64,000 bases of DNA from WHSW01 sp963781265 (GTDB taxonomy: Bacteria > Actinomycetota > Thermoleophilia > Solirubrobacterales > 70-9). The notes beneath the pieces are model-generated. The model saw only the letters and a list, made by a program, of their open reading frames with translations, searched no databases and was not told the DNA's origin. Below are positions 16,505 through 26,200 of the stretch, in pieces. Numbering within the stretch: position 1 is the stretch's first letter; each line of letters begins with the position of its first letter. Location of the stretch: the NCBI GenBank assembly GCA_963781265.1, contig CAWAFH010000013.1, positions 1 to 64,000 of the forward strand, read 5' to 3'. Made by a program: the position numbers and the translations under genes.

Positions 16505-18319
16505 GTGACGTTCAAAGAGGGGGTCGAGTTCGCCGGTTACCGCGTGGGCGAAGTCGTCGGCCGCGGCGGCATGGGCGTCGTCTACCGGGCCACCGACATC
16601 TCGCTCGACCGGCCGGTGGCGCTGAAGGTGATCTCCGCCGACCTCGCCGCCAGCCCGGGATTTCGCCGGCGGTTCGAGGCCGAGTCGCGCACCGCGGCCT
16701 CGCTCGACCATCCCAACGTGATCCCGATCTTCGCCGCCGGCGAGCACGAGGGCTCGCTGTTCTTGGCCATGCGCTTCGTCGACGGCGACGACCTGCGCGA
16801 CGAGATCAAGGCGAGCGGTCCCCTGGCGCCGGAGCGGGTCTCGCGGATCGCAACGCAGATCGCCTCGGCGCTCGACGCGGCCCATCTGGCCGGACTCGTT
16901 CACCGCGACGTCAAGCCGGCGAACATCCTGCTGACCCCCGGCGATCACGCCTACCTGACCGACTTCGGCCTCACCAAGCGGATCCTGTCGGACCCCGACG
17001 AGACGCAGACGGGCCATCTGCTCGGGACCCTCAACTACGTTGCCCCGGAGCAGATCCGCGGCCAGCCGGTCGACGCGCGCACCGACGTCTACGCGCTCGG
17101 CTGCGTGCTCTTTCACGCGCTCACCGCGACGGTGCCGTTCGCGATGCGAGAGCACGAGGCGAAGCTCTGGGCGCACCTCTCCGAGGCGCCGCCGCTCGCA
17201 TCGCAGGTCGCGGCGGTGCCCGAGGCGGTCGATCCGGTGATCGCTCGCGCGATGGCGAAGGACCCCGCCGAGCGCTTCGACTCGGCCGGCGAGCTGGCCC
17301 ACGCCTTCGCGATCGCCTGCGGCCTCGGCGAGCCCGCAGTCGAGCGCGCCCCGCCGCGAGCGGGTCCGGACCGGTCGCGGGTTGCCGAGACCGGCGGGGA
17401 TCGCGCCGCTCTGGTGAGGCGGGCGCTGGTCGCCCCGTTCAGCCTCGCGGTGCTCGCCGGCTCCCTCGCCGCCGGCTTCGCCCTCGGGCTGATGCCGGCG
17501 GCCCTGGGGGTGGCGGCGGCCGGCTACGCCGCCTCGGTCTGGGTGATGACCCGCGACGAGCAGCTGCGCCGGAAGGTGGCGGGCGCCGCGGATCCCAGAG
17601 CCCGGGGCTCAGCCGCCCGTGTCCGAGCCCAGCCCCAGCGGCGCTCCGAAGACGGAGCGGAGCGTGCCGCCCGCATGAGCGCCGCCGCCGAGCTGAAGGA
17701 GCGGATGGGGGCGGAGCTGCGCGGGATCCCGTTCCTCGTCTACCGCGACCAGTCGGGCGCGCAGGTGATCCATGAGCTCAGCGGGGCGCTGGTCACGATC
17801 GGCCGACGCGACGACAACGACATCGCGCTCACCTGGGACCGGCAGGTGTCGCGGGTCCACGCCCAGGTCGAGCCGATCAAGGGCGACTGGTGTCTGACCG
17901 ACGAGGGCCTGTCGCGCAACGGGTCCTGGGTCAACGGCGAGCGGGTGGCGGGGCGGCGGCGCCTTCGCGACGGCGACCGGCTCTGCGTCGGCGCCACGAA
18001 CATCGCCTACCGGGCCCCGGCGAGCGATTTCGAGTCGACCGTCGGACCGCCGGCGGACCTCTCTCCGGTAACGCTGACGGAGATCCAGCGCAAGATCCTG
18101 GTCGCGCTCTGCCGGCCGCTGGTCGAGTCGGCGCTCGCCAGCCCGGCGCCCAACCGGGCGATCGCCGAGGAGGTCTTTCTCAGCGTCGACGCCGTCAAGG
18201 CCCACCTCCGGGTGCTGTTCGAGCGCTTCGGGCTCGCCGACCTGCCTCAGAACGAGAAGCGGTCCCGGCTGGCGGCGACCGCGCTGCTCAACGGGACGGT
18301 GAAGCCGCATGAGCTCTAG
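16505..18319 (+). CDS. Ser/Thr protein kinase with FHA and C-terminal helix-turn-helix domains
   Basis: A 604-residue protein from GTG. Residues 10-275 form a Hanks-type kinase: GRGGMGVVY glycine loop, ALKVI lysine, VHRDVKPANIL catalytic loop, TDFGLTKR and YVAPEQIRG. A hydrophobic hairpin follows (about 300-350). Residues 425-500 form an FHA domain (VTIGRRDDNDIAL, SRVHAQVEP, NGSWVNGERV), which binds phosphothreonine. Residues 515-595 look like a winged or LuxR-like helix-turn-helix (ALCRPLVES, AIAEEVFLSVDAVKAHLRVL). There are no PASTA repeats. The FHA and helix-turn-helix in one chain suggest the kinase acts near DNA or on itself. It is 6 bp upstream of the solute-binding/VWA gene, so the two probably act together. 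Confidence 0.85.
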   Translation: MTFKEGVEFAGYRVGEVVGRGGMGVVYRATDISLDRPVALKVISADLAASPGFRRRFEAESRTAASLDHPNVIPIFAAGEHEGSLFLAMRFVDGDDLRDEIKASGPLAPERVSRIATQIASALDAAHLAGLVHRDVKPANILLTPGDHAYLTDFGLTKRILSDPDETQTGHLLGTLNYVAPEQIRGQPVDARTDVYALGCVLFHALTATVPFAMREHEAKLWAHLSEAPPLASQVAAVPEAVDPVIARAMAKDPAERFDSAGELAHAFAIACGLGEPAVERAPPRAGPDRSRVAETGGDRAALVRRALVAPFSLAVLAGSLAAGFALGLMPAALGVAAAGYAASVWVMTRDEQLRRKVAGAADPRARGSAARVRAQPQRRSEDGAERAARMSAAAELKERMGAELRGIPFLVYRDQSGAQVIHELSGALVTIGRRDDNDIALTWDRQVSRVHAQVEPIKGDWCLTDEGLSRNGSWVNGERVAGRRRLRDGDRLCVGATNIAYRAPASDFESTVGPPADLSPVTLTEIQRKILVALCRPLVESALASPAPNRAIAEEVFLSVDAVKAHLRVLFERFGLADLPQNEKRSRLAATALLNGTVKPHEL

Positions 18320-18325
18320 GAATCC

Positions 18326-20002
18326 ATGAACCGCGAGCGCGCGCTGGTGGTCGCGCTCACCGTCGCGGCGATGGCCGCGCTGGTCGTCGTCGACGGCAGC
18401 GGCGGCGATTCCGAGGGCGGGGGGTCGGCGAGCGCGGGCGGGATCGAGGTCTCGTTCCCGTACTCACCCGAGAAGGAGGAGCTGCTCGCGCCGCTGATCT
18501 CGGAGTTCAACGACTCGGGCGCCGAGGTGGACGGGCAGACGGTGACGGTCGACGGGCGACCGCTCGCCAGCGGCGACGCGGTGCGAAAGATCGCCAGCGC
18601 AGAGCTCGAGCCGGTCGCCTGGTCGCCGGCGTCGAGCCTGTGGGGGCGGCTGCTCAACTTCAAGGCCGGCGAGCGGCTGACGGCGCCGGACGCCGAATCG
18701 CTCGTCCGCACGCCGCTGGTGATCGCGGTCTGGGAGCCGATGGCGCGCGCTCTCGGCTGGCCCGACCGGCCGATCGGCTTCGAGGACATCGCCGATCTCG
18801 CCCGCTCGCCCGACGGCTGGGGCGCCTACGGGCATCCGGAGTTCGGCGACTTCAAGCTCGTCCACACCAACCCGGACTTCTCGACCTCCGGCCTCTCGGC
18901 GGTGGTTGCCGAGTACTACTCGGCCACCGGCAAGAGCGAGGGCCTGGTCCCCTCCGACATCGACGGTCCCGCTCGCGCGACCGTCCAGGACACCGAGCGG
19001 TCGATCGTCCACTACGGCGACACGACCCTCTTCGTCTCCGACCAGATGTGCGCGCTCGGCCCGAGCTACGCCTCGGCGGCGGTGATGGAGGAGGTGACGC
19101 TGATCGACTTCAACCGCGAGTGCGAGGATCAGCCGAGGCTGGTCGCGATCTATCCGGACGAGGGCACCTTCTTCTCCGACAGCCCGTTCTACGTCCTCGA
19201 CGGCGATTGGGTGAGCGATGCCGAGCGGGCCGGAGCCGAGGCATTCGAGCGCTTCCTCGCCGAGCGCATCACCCCCGAGCTCGCCGCCGAGTCGGGCTTC
19301 CGGCCCGCCGACCCCGCGGTCGAGCCGATCGATCCGATCTCGACCGCCAACGGCGCCGACCCCGCCCAGCCCGAGCGCACGCTCTCGGCGCCCTCGCCGC
19401 GGGTGCTGGCGACGATCCGCCGCGCCTGGCGGGCTGACCGAAAGCCCGCCAACGTGATGCTCGCGGTCGACGTCTCGGGCTCGATGGCCGGTGAGCAGCG
19501 CCTGGAGAAGGCAAAGGTCGGCCTGCTCTCGTTCCTGGATCAGATCTCGCCCAAGGACCGGGTCGGCCTGCTCGCCTTCGACGACCGGGTCGAGCAGCTG
19601 GTCCCGATCGGCGCCGTCGCCCGCAACGAGGACACGCTGCGACGCACGATCCGGGGCCTGCGGCCCGATGGCGGCACGGCCTTTCGCGACGCCACCGCCC
19701 AGGCCTTCGAGCGCGTGCGGGCGGTCGCCGCCCGCGGCGGCGACCGGATCAACTCCGTGGTCGTGCTGAGCGACGGCGAGGACACCGACTCGTCGCGCAG
19801 CCTGCGAAGCGTCCTCGACGAACTCTCGACCCAGGGGGACTCGGCGACCCAGGTGCGCGTGTTCACGATCGCCTACTCGCCGACCGCCCAGGGCGCGGCC
19901 GAGGCTCTGAAGGCGATCGCCGAGGCGAGCGGCGGCCAGGCCTACGAGGGCGGGACCGGCAACATCACCCGCGTCTACCGCTCGATCTCGTCCTTCTTCT
20001 GA
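18326..20002 (+). CDS. Exported solute-binding/VWA fusion protein
   Basis: This 558-residue protein has an N-terminal hydrophobic segment (ALVVALTVAAMAALVVVDG) followed by a Gly/Ser-rich linker, so it is anchored or exported. Residues 40-345 resemble a type 2 periplasmic binding domain (EVSFPYSPEKEELLAPLI, PIGFEDIADLARSPDGWG). Residues 375-555 are a VWA domain with full MIDAS (VDVSGSMAG, PDGGTAFRD, LSDGEDTDSS). There is no lipobox Cys. This combination is a known domain architecture in several actinobacteria with unproven role. It follows the kinase gene by 6 bp, and its VWA domain could be a target of kinase signalling. Confidence 0.82.
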   Translation: MNRERALVVALTVAAMAALVVVDGSGGDSEGGGSASAGGIEVSFPYSPEKEELLAPLISEFNDSGAEVDGQTVTVDGRPLASGDAVRKIASAELEPVAWSPASSLWGRLLNFKAGERLTAPDAESLVRTPLVIAVWEPMARALGWPDRPIGFEDIADLARSPDGWGAYGHPEFGDFKLVHTNPDFSTSGLSAVVAEYYSATGKSEGLVPSDIDGPARATVQDTERSIVHYGDTTLFVSDQMCALGPSYASAAVMEEVTLIDFNRECEDQPRLVAIYPDEGTFFSDSPFYVLDGDWVSDAERAGAEAFERFLAERITPELAAESGFRPADPAVEPIDPISTANGADPAQPERTLSAPSPRVLATIRRAWRADRKPANVMLAVDVSGSMAGEQRLEKAKVGLLSFLDQISPKDRVGLLAFDDRVEQLVPIGAVARNEDTLRRTIRGLRPDGGTAFRDATAQAFERVRAVAARGGDRINSVVVLSDGEDTDSSRSLRSVLDELSTQGDSATQVRVFTIAYSPTAQGAAEALKAIAEASGGQAYEGGTGNITRVYRSISSFF

Positions 20003-20011
20003 GCTGACGCC

Positions 20012-21128
20012 CTACGCCGCCGCGAGCGCCTGCTCGAGGTCCGCCCACAGATCCTCGACGTGCTCGCAGCCGACCGAGAAGCGGATCAGGTTCGCTGGGA
20101 CGTGGTCCTCCTCCTCGGGATATCGGCCGCGGCGCTCGACCAGGCTCTCGACCCCGCCGAGGCTGGTCGCGTTGGCGATTCGCCGCACTGTCTGGCAGAC
20201 GGCCTCGGCCGCGTCGGGCCCGTCGTCGGCGGAGCCGACCTCGAAGGCGATCATCGCGCCGAAGCCGCTCATCTGGCGCGAGGCCAACTCGTGGCCGGGA
20301 TCGTCGGCGAGGCCCGGGTAGCGGACCCGCGAGACGGCCGGGTGCTCAGCCAGCCGGGACGCCAGCACACCGGCGTTCGCCTGGCTGCGCTCGACCCGCA
20401 GCGCCAGGGTCCGCACCCCGCGCAGCGCGAGGTAGACCTCCAGCGGCCCCGGCAGCGCGCCGGTCATCGCGCGGCGGGCGATCAGCTCGTCGCGGCCGGC
20501 GGCGTCGGGACAGACGACGACGCCGAGCAGCGAGTCGGCGTGGCCGGCGAGGTACTTGGTCGCCGAGTGGACGACGAAGTCGGCCCCGAGTTCCAGCGAG
20601 CGCTGCAGGAGCGGCGTCGCGAGCGTCGCGTCGACGGCGAACTGCGCACCGCGCTCGTGCGCCGCGGCGCTGAGCGCGGCGAGGTCGGTGATCCCGACCA
20701 GCGGGTTGTTCGGCGACTCACTCCAAACCAGGTCGGCGGCGCCGATTGCGGCGATCGTCGGCCTCGGTGTCGGTCTGGTCGACGCGCTCGACCTCGAGGA
20801 CGCCCTTCGACGTGCGCTCGGCCAGCAGCTTGCGGACCCCGAGGTAGGCGACCTGCGGCGCGAGCACGCGCGATCCGGCCGCCAACCCGTCGAACACCGC
20901 GGCGGCCGCGGCCATCCCCGACGAGAAGCAGGCCGCGAACCCGCCCTCGAGCTCGCCGACGACGCGCTCGAACGCGTCGATCGTCGGCGAGCCGTCGCGG
21001 ATGTACTCGTAGTGGCCGCCCTGGCGGTAGGTGGTCGCGAGGTAGACCGCCGGGCTGACCGGGTCGCCCGGCTCGCCGCGGGTGCCGGCCTCGACGCAGA
21101 TCGTCTCGGGGCGCGGGGAAATTCGCAT
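20012..21128 (-). CDS. Cys/Met metabolism PLP-dependent enzyme, frameshifted near 20750
   Basis: From ATG 21128 (MRISPRPETICVEAGTRG) the frame has PVSPAVYLATTYRQGG and ACFSSGMAAAAAVFDGL. Near 20750 one extra base forces a premature stop; correcting it gives WSESPNNPLVGITDL, the substrate-binding AVDATLATPLLQRSL, the PLP-lysine site HSATKYLAGHADSL and the SLGGVESLVERRGR tail. This is the cystathionine gamma-synthase/gamma-lyase/beta-lyase family. Which reaction cannot be read from sequence alone. The intact motifs suggest a recent shift or sequencing error. Convergent with the solute-binding/VWA gene, 9 bp apart. Confidence 0.75.
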
Positions 21129-21297
21129 GATCACCCGTTCTCGCCCCCGTCCGCCGCTCCTGCCGACGATCGCCACGACTGGGCGTGCACAACTACACAC
21201 TCGCGCGTGCACGAGTGCGTGGTCGGCGCTCTCAGTCGCTCATACGGTGACTCCAGACCGAATCAATCGGTTCAAACACCGCCACAGGAGGCACCAA

Positions 21298-21671
21298 ATG
21301 TCCGCTTCGACCAGGACTCGCTTCACAGGAATCATCGCCCTCGGGCTGATCGCCGCCGCGCTCATCCCCGCGGCTCGGCGGTCGCCGCCTCGGGGGGCGG
21401 GATCGCCAACGCCAACGCCGCGGCCGACCACGGAGACGGCGTCTTCACCGCGAAGCTGCGCCGCGATCCGGCCGCCGCCGATCCGTTCTTCGTGCAGACC
21501 CCGTCCAGCGGTCAGCACGCGACGGGCGGCGAGCTCTCGACGCTCGGCAGCGTCGCGGTGGTCGGCGGCGTGGCGCTCGCCGTCACCGCGATCGTCATGA
21601 CCGCCGGCGCGAGCTCCGACCGGCGGCGGACCGCGTCCGCCCAGCCGGGCACCACCGCCCGGATCGTCTAG
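21298..21671 (+). CDS. Small exported protein, frameshifted near 21370
   Basis: ATG 21298 follows AGGAGG. The protein begins MSASTRTRFTGIIALGLIAA, a signal peptide. Near 21370 a frame change is needed to continue into GSAVAASGGGIANANAAADH, an FTAKLRRDPAAADPFFV segment, a C-terminal membrane segment (LGSVAVVGGVALAVTAIVM) and a polar tail ending TARIV. No family recognised. The divergent spacing with the PLP gene is 169 bp; that interval has two CGTGCAC copies (about 21183 and 21205) but no clear promoter. Confidence 0.5.
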
Positions 21672-21692
21672 AGCTCATCCACCCGCGAGGGG

Positions 21693-21727
21693 AACCCGCG
21701 ACGCGCAGGCGGTGTGCGTCGCGGGTT
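21693..21727 (+). terminator. Perfect 12-bp hairpin after the 21298 gene
   Basis: AACCCGCGACGC and GCGTCGCGGGTT form a perfect 12-bp stem with an 11-base loop, 21 bp after the stop codon. There is no long T tract. It separates the 21298 gene from the small gene at 21777. Confidence 0.6.
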
Positions 21728-21776
21728 CGCGGGTGTAGGTTGACCATCGCCACTCGAGACCACCAGGAGGGGACCG

Positions 21777-21896
21777 ATGCCCGACGACAAGAAGGACAAG
21801 AAGCCGGCCGAGAAGCGCCACACGAAGGCCGCCGCCCCCGCGAAGCCCAAGGGCGCCGACAAGTCAGGCAAGCGCCACACCAAGCGCCACACCTGA
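21777..21896 (+). CDS. 39-residue Lys/Arg/His-rich small protein
   Basis: ATG 21777 lies 6 bp after AGGAGGGG. The peptide begins MPDDKKDKKPAEKRHTK and ends GKRHTKRHT: four KRHT-like units (RHTK, KRHTK, RHT) over a Lys/Ala/Pro background. It has no hydrophobic segment. The strong ribosome site, the preceding terminator and the repeated motif make a translated product likely. Its basic, low-complexity character would suit nucleic-acid or cell-surface polyanion binding, but nothing proves it. Confidence 0.55.
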   Translation: MPDDKKDKKPAEKRHTKAAAPAKPKGADKSGKRHTKRHT

Positions 21897-21926
21897 GGCG
21901 GATCGCGGAGCACCGCGCCCGCGGGC

Positions 21927-23147
21927 TCAGCCCGCGGGCAGCCGCGCTTTCATGAACTGCAGCGCCTCGGACTCGGCCACGGCCGTGATCTCGCCGTGGT
22001 CGACGCCCTCGTACTTCGAGTAGGTGACCTGGTCGCCGAGCCCGACCAGCTCCTGGTGGAGCTGATCCGTCAGGAACGGGTACACGGTCTCGTCCTCGGT
22101 CCCCTGGAGCAGCAGGATCGGCTTGCTCGTGGCCACCGCCGGGTTCATCTGGTCGAGCACCGCGTAGAGCGGGCCGAGGTCGGCGCCCGGGCGCAGCAGG
22201 GTCGACGGCGCCAGGCCGCCGAACGAGTCCGGTTCGCTGAGCTGGGCGAGGCAGGTCTGGTCGGTCTGCGGATAAAGCGCCAGCGCCTCGTCGGAGAGCA
22301 GGGTCGGGATGTCGATCGCGCTCGACTGGCTCGCCGCGCCGTTGAGGATCAGCGCCGCCAGGGCGCTCAACCCGCCGGGCGAGGTCAGCGCCGGCAGCAG
22401 GTCGGCCTGCTCGCGGATATGCGAGCCGGGCGCGTAGGCCACCGTCCCGGCGAGCTTCAGCTTCGGCGCGTAAGACGACGCCAGCCCGGCGGCAAAGAGC
22501 GCCGACTGGCCGCCCTGTGAGTGGCCGGACAGCAGGTACTTCTTGCCGACGTCCGGATTCAGCTCGCGCGCGGCGGCGACGATGTCGACCACGCCGCGGC
22601 CCTCGGCTTCGCCGACCAGGTACGGGTGGGGGCCGGGGGTGCCGAGGCCCTGGAGGTCGGTGCGCACCACCGCGTAGCCGGCGCTGATCCACGCCTGTAG
22701 CTCGGGGTCGATGTAGGTCACGTACCCCGCCTGCGGACTGCCTTCGGGCGCGCGGGTGGGCGCGCAGACGTCGGCGTTGCCGGTCGTCCCGTGGACGTAG
22801 GAGACCACCGGCCAGCCGCCCTTCGGCGCCTTGCCCTTCGGCACGCTGACGATGCCCGAGACCGCGGTCGCCTTGCCCTGCGGCGTCTTCGAGGTGTAGA
22901 GCACCAGCCTGTTGTTGGCGCCGTCGAGCGGCGTGATCCCGGTCGCCTTGCGCTGCCAGATCAGCGAGCCGTGCCCCTTCGGAAGCTTGTTCGGCGGCGT
23001 GTAGAACTTCGCGCCCTTCGGGCCCTTGACCGGCTCGTCCTTGGCCGCGTCGGCGGAGCCGGCGAAGGCAACCGCGGCGCAGAGTGCGACCGGGAGCGCG
23101 AGCGCGAATCGATGCCGCCGGCGGGGCGGGGCGACGGTCTGGTGCAA
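21927..23147 (-). CDS. Secretory lipase family alpha/beta hydrolase, copy 2 (intact)
   Basis: A 406-residue exported hydrolase with signal peptide (RFALALPVALCAAVAFAGSA) and mature start KDEPVKGPKGAKFYTPP. It has YVHGTTGNADVCAPT, nucleophile elbow SGHSQGGQSA, a long cap, acid candidate LLQGTEDETVYPF and a His candidate YEGVDHGEI. The start is a TTG in the context AAGGAGGGACCC-TTG, shared with copy 1. The two copies share most of their length, so they derive from one duplication. It is 60 bp downstream of the cyclase gene in the same orientation. Function is probably extracellular esterase or lipase. Confidence 0.85.
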   Translation of the reverse strand: MHQTVAPPRRRHRFALALPVALCAAVAFAGSADAAKDEPVKGPKGAKFYTPPNKLPKGHGSLIWQRKATGITPLDGANNRLVLYTSKTPQGKATAVSGIVSVPKGKAPKGGWPVVSYVHGTTGNADVCAPTRAPEGSPQAGYVTYIDPELQAWISAGYAVVRTDLQGLGTPGPHPYLVGEAEGRGVVDIVAAARELNPDVGKKYLLSGHSQGGQSALFAAGLASSYAPKLKLAGTVAYAPGSHIREQADLLPALTSPGGLSALAALILNGAASQSSAIDIPTLLSDEALALYPQTDQTCLAQLSEPDSFGGLAPSTLLRPGADLGPLYAVLDQMNPAVATSKPILLLQGTEDETVYPFLTDQLHQELVGLGDQVTYSKYEGVDHGEITAVAESEALQFMKARLPAG

Positions 23148-23207
23148 GGGTCCCTCCTTGGCTTGTGTTCCTGCCGGGCGCTAACTCTGACAGACGCGCC
23201 TCACCGG

Positions 23208-26200
23208 TCAGCGTGCGTCCCCGGTCACGGCGCGCTCGATCAGCGCCCGCGCCCGGGTGAGCTCGGGCTCGGCGCGGAGCTCGACCAGATCCTCGATCAC
23301 CCGCTCGAGCCGCAGCGCCGCCTCGGTGCCGCGGCCGTCGGCGATCATCAGCTCGGCCAGGTCGGCGGTCGCGCGCGCGACCCAGAACGGGTAGTCGAGC
23401 TCGGTCAGCGCCTCGACCGCGGCGGCGAGTGACTCCTCGGCCTTCCCGGCCTCGCCCTCGGCGGCGGCGAGCAGCCCTCGCGCCCGCTCCAGCTCGGCTC
23501 GCAGGAGCGGCGCCACCAGCCCGGGGCTCATCCGCGCCAGCAGCTCGACCAGCTCGCGGGCCTCGCCGAGCCGACCGAGCGCCAGCGCCGCGCCGACCGC
23601 CCCCGGCCAGGCGAGGCGGACGTTCTCGCTCGACGCCCCCTGGCTCTCGAAGCCCTCGCGGGCGGTCGCGGCGAGCAGCTCGAGGCCGCGCTCCTGATCG
23701 CCCGCGGCGATCGCGAGCAGCCCGTCGAGCGTGACGTAGGCGTGGCGCGCCTCGATGTCGGCGCGGGGGCCGAGCGCCGCCGCGCCCTCGAGGCTGAGCC
23801 GCGCGGCGTCCAGCTCGCCGCGAAACACGCGCAGCAGCCCGTGCTGTTGGTGGATGTACTCGACGTCGGGGCGGTCGAGGTCCTCGGCGAGCGCCCGCCC
23901 GGCGAGCTCGGCGCTCGCCTCCCAGTCGCCGGTGTAGAGCCACGCCGCCATCAGGTTGCCGATCGCGAGGCTCTCGCCGGAGCGGTCGCCGCGCCGCCGC
24001 GACGCCGCCAGCCCCCGCTCGCAGGCCTCGACCGCCCCGGGCATGTCCTGGGTGACCAGCAGCACCGCGAGGTTGGTGAGCGCGACGTGGCCGCGCGAGA
24101 CGCGGTGGCGCTGGCTGATCTCGAACGCCGCCTCGTGCAGGGCGCGCGCCTCGGCGAACCGCCCCAGGTACTCCATGTGGATCGCCTTCAGGTCGAGCGC
24201 CCGGCAGGTCAGCTCGTGCAGCTCGAGCGCCTCGGCCGCGCCCAGCGAGCGATCGAACAGCTCGCCCGCCTCCTCGGCGTGCCCGGTGAACAGCAGCGCG
24301 CGGCCGAGGTCGCACCACAGCGCCGCGACGTCGGGGTCGAGCTCGTCGTCGCCGAGGATCGCGAGCGCCTCGCGCATCGGCCCGATCGTCGCGGCGTCGT
24401 CGGCGCCAAGCCTGCCGCGGACGTGGCCGATCGAGCCCGCGAGGCGCGCGGCCTCGCGCTCGCGCCCGGCGTCGAGGTGGGCCGCGGCGGCGCCCTCGAG
24501 CAGGCTCAGCGCGGCCTCGTAGTTGCCCGCGTTCGCCTCGAGCCATCCGGCGGCCGCGGTCAGCTCGGCGCGCTCGCCCGGGTCGGTGGCGATCTCGGCC
24601 GCGGTCCGCAGGGCCCGCGCACCGCTCTCGGGGGCGCCGAGCCCGGCCGCGCGCTGCGACGCCGTGCGCAGCGCCGCGATCGCCCCCGCCCGCAGCTCGT
24701 CCTCGTCGGGGTCGCCGGCCGCGGCGCGGTGGGCGCCGACCAGGTGCGCGGCGATCACCTCGGCGAGCTCGTCGCGCTCGCCGGTCGCGCTCGCGCGCAG
24801 GTGGTCGGCGGCGGCGAGGTGAAGCGCCTTGCGGTCGCGGCGGCCGATCATCTCGTAGGCGACCGTGCGCAGCATCCCCTGCGCGAACGCGTACTGGCCG
24901 CGCTCGGGCGAGAGCGGATCGGTCGCGATCGAGAGGATCTCGCGGCCGACCAGCGAGGCGAGCGCCTCGTCGAGGCGGCCCTCGGGGAAGCTGGTCAGCG
25001 CCCCGGCGCTCGCCCGCGCGAAGCGGGAGCCGAAGACGGCCATCGCCCGGATCAGCTCGCGCTCGTCGCCGGCGAGCGCGTCGAGGCGCGCGGCGAGCAG
25101 CGAGTGCAGGCTCGGCGGCACGTCGAGCTCGCCGATCTGCGCGGAGGCGGCGAGGCCCGCGTCGCCGCTGGCGAGCGCCCCGCGGTCGGCCAGCGCGCGC
25201 ACGGTCTCGACCGCGTACAGCGGGATCCCCTCGGAGTGCTCGACGATCCGGGCGCGCAGCCCGCCGGGCAGCCCCGAGACCGTGCCGTCGAGCAGCTCGC
25301 CGATCCGCTCGCCGTCGAGCGGCGCCAGCGCCAGCCCGGTCGCGTTGGCGACCGCGCCCGGCCAGCCGGGGCGGCGCTCGGCGATCTCGGGCCGGGCGAA
25401 GCAGCAGACGAAGATCGGGTGCTCGGCCGACCAGTCCAACAGGCGCTCGAGGAAGTCGAGCAGCCCGTCGTCGGCCCAGTGCATGTCCTCGAACACCAAC
25501 ACGACCGGGTCGCGCTCGGCGAGGCGCTCGAAGAACAGCCGCCAGGCGGCGAACAGCTCCTCGCGCGAGAGCGCGGGCTCGGCGGTCCCGAGCAGGGCTC
25601 GCAGCGCTTCGCCGATCCGCTCGCGCTCGTCGGGGTCGGCGATCCAGTGGCGCAGGCCGTCGGCGATCCGCGCGTCGGCCTCGTCGGCGGGCGCGTCCTC
25701 GGCGATCCCGAGCCGCTGGCGCACCATCTCGGCGAGCGCCCAGTGGGCGACCCCGTCGCCGAACGACAGGCAGCGGCCGAAGTGCCACAGGACCTCGGTC
25801 GCGAGCCCGTCGACGTAGTGCGAGAGCTCGGTCCCGAGCCGGGTCTTGCCGACCCCGGCGGGCCCGGTGACCCCGACCAGCCGGGCGACGCCGCGGTCGA
25901 CGGAGGCGTGAAAGAGGTCCTTGATCAGCCGCAGCTCCGCGGCGCGGCCGACGAACGGCGGCTCGAGCCCGGTGCGCAGCTGGGTTCCGGAAGCGCCGCC
26001 GATGACCCGCTGGGCGCGGTGCAGGCGAAGCGGCGCCGCCTTGCCCTTGACCGAGTGCTCGCCGGCGTCCTCGAACGCGATCGCCGCCACGGTCGCGTGG
26101 CGGGTCGCGTCGTCGACGAACACGGTGCCCGGCTCGGCGGCGGCCTGGACGCGTGACGCGGTGTTGACGCGGTCGCCGATCACGAGCCCCTCGCCGGGGT

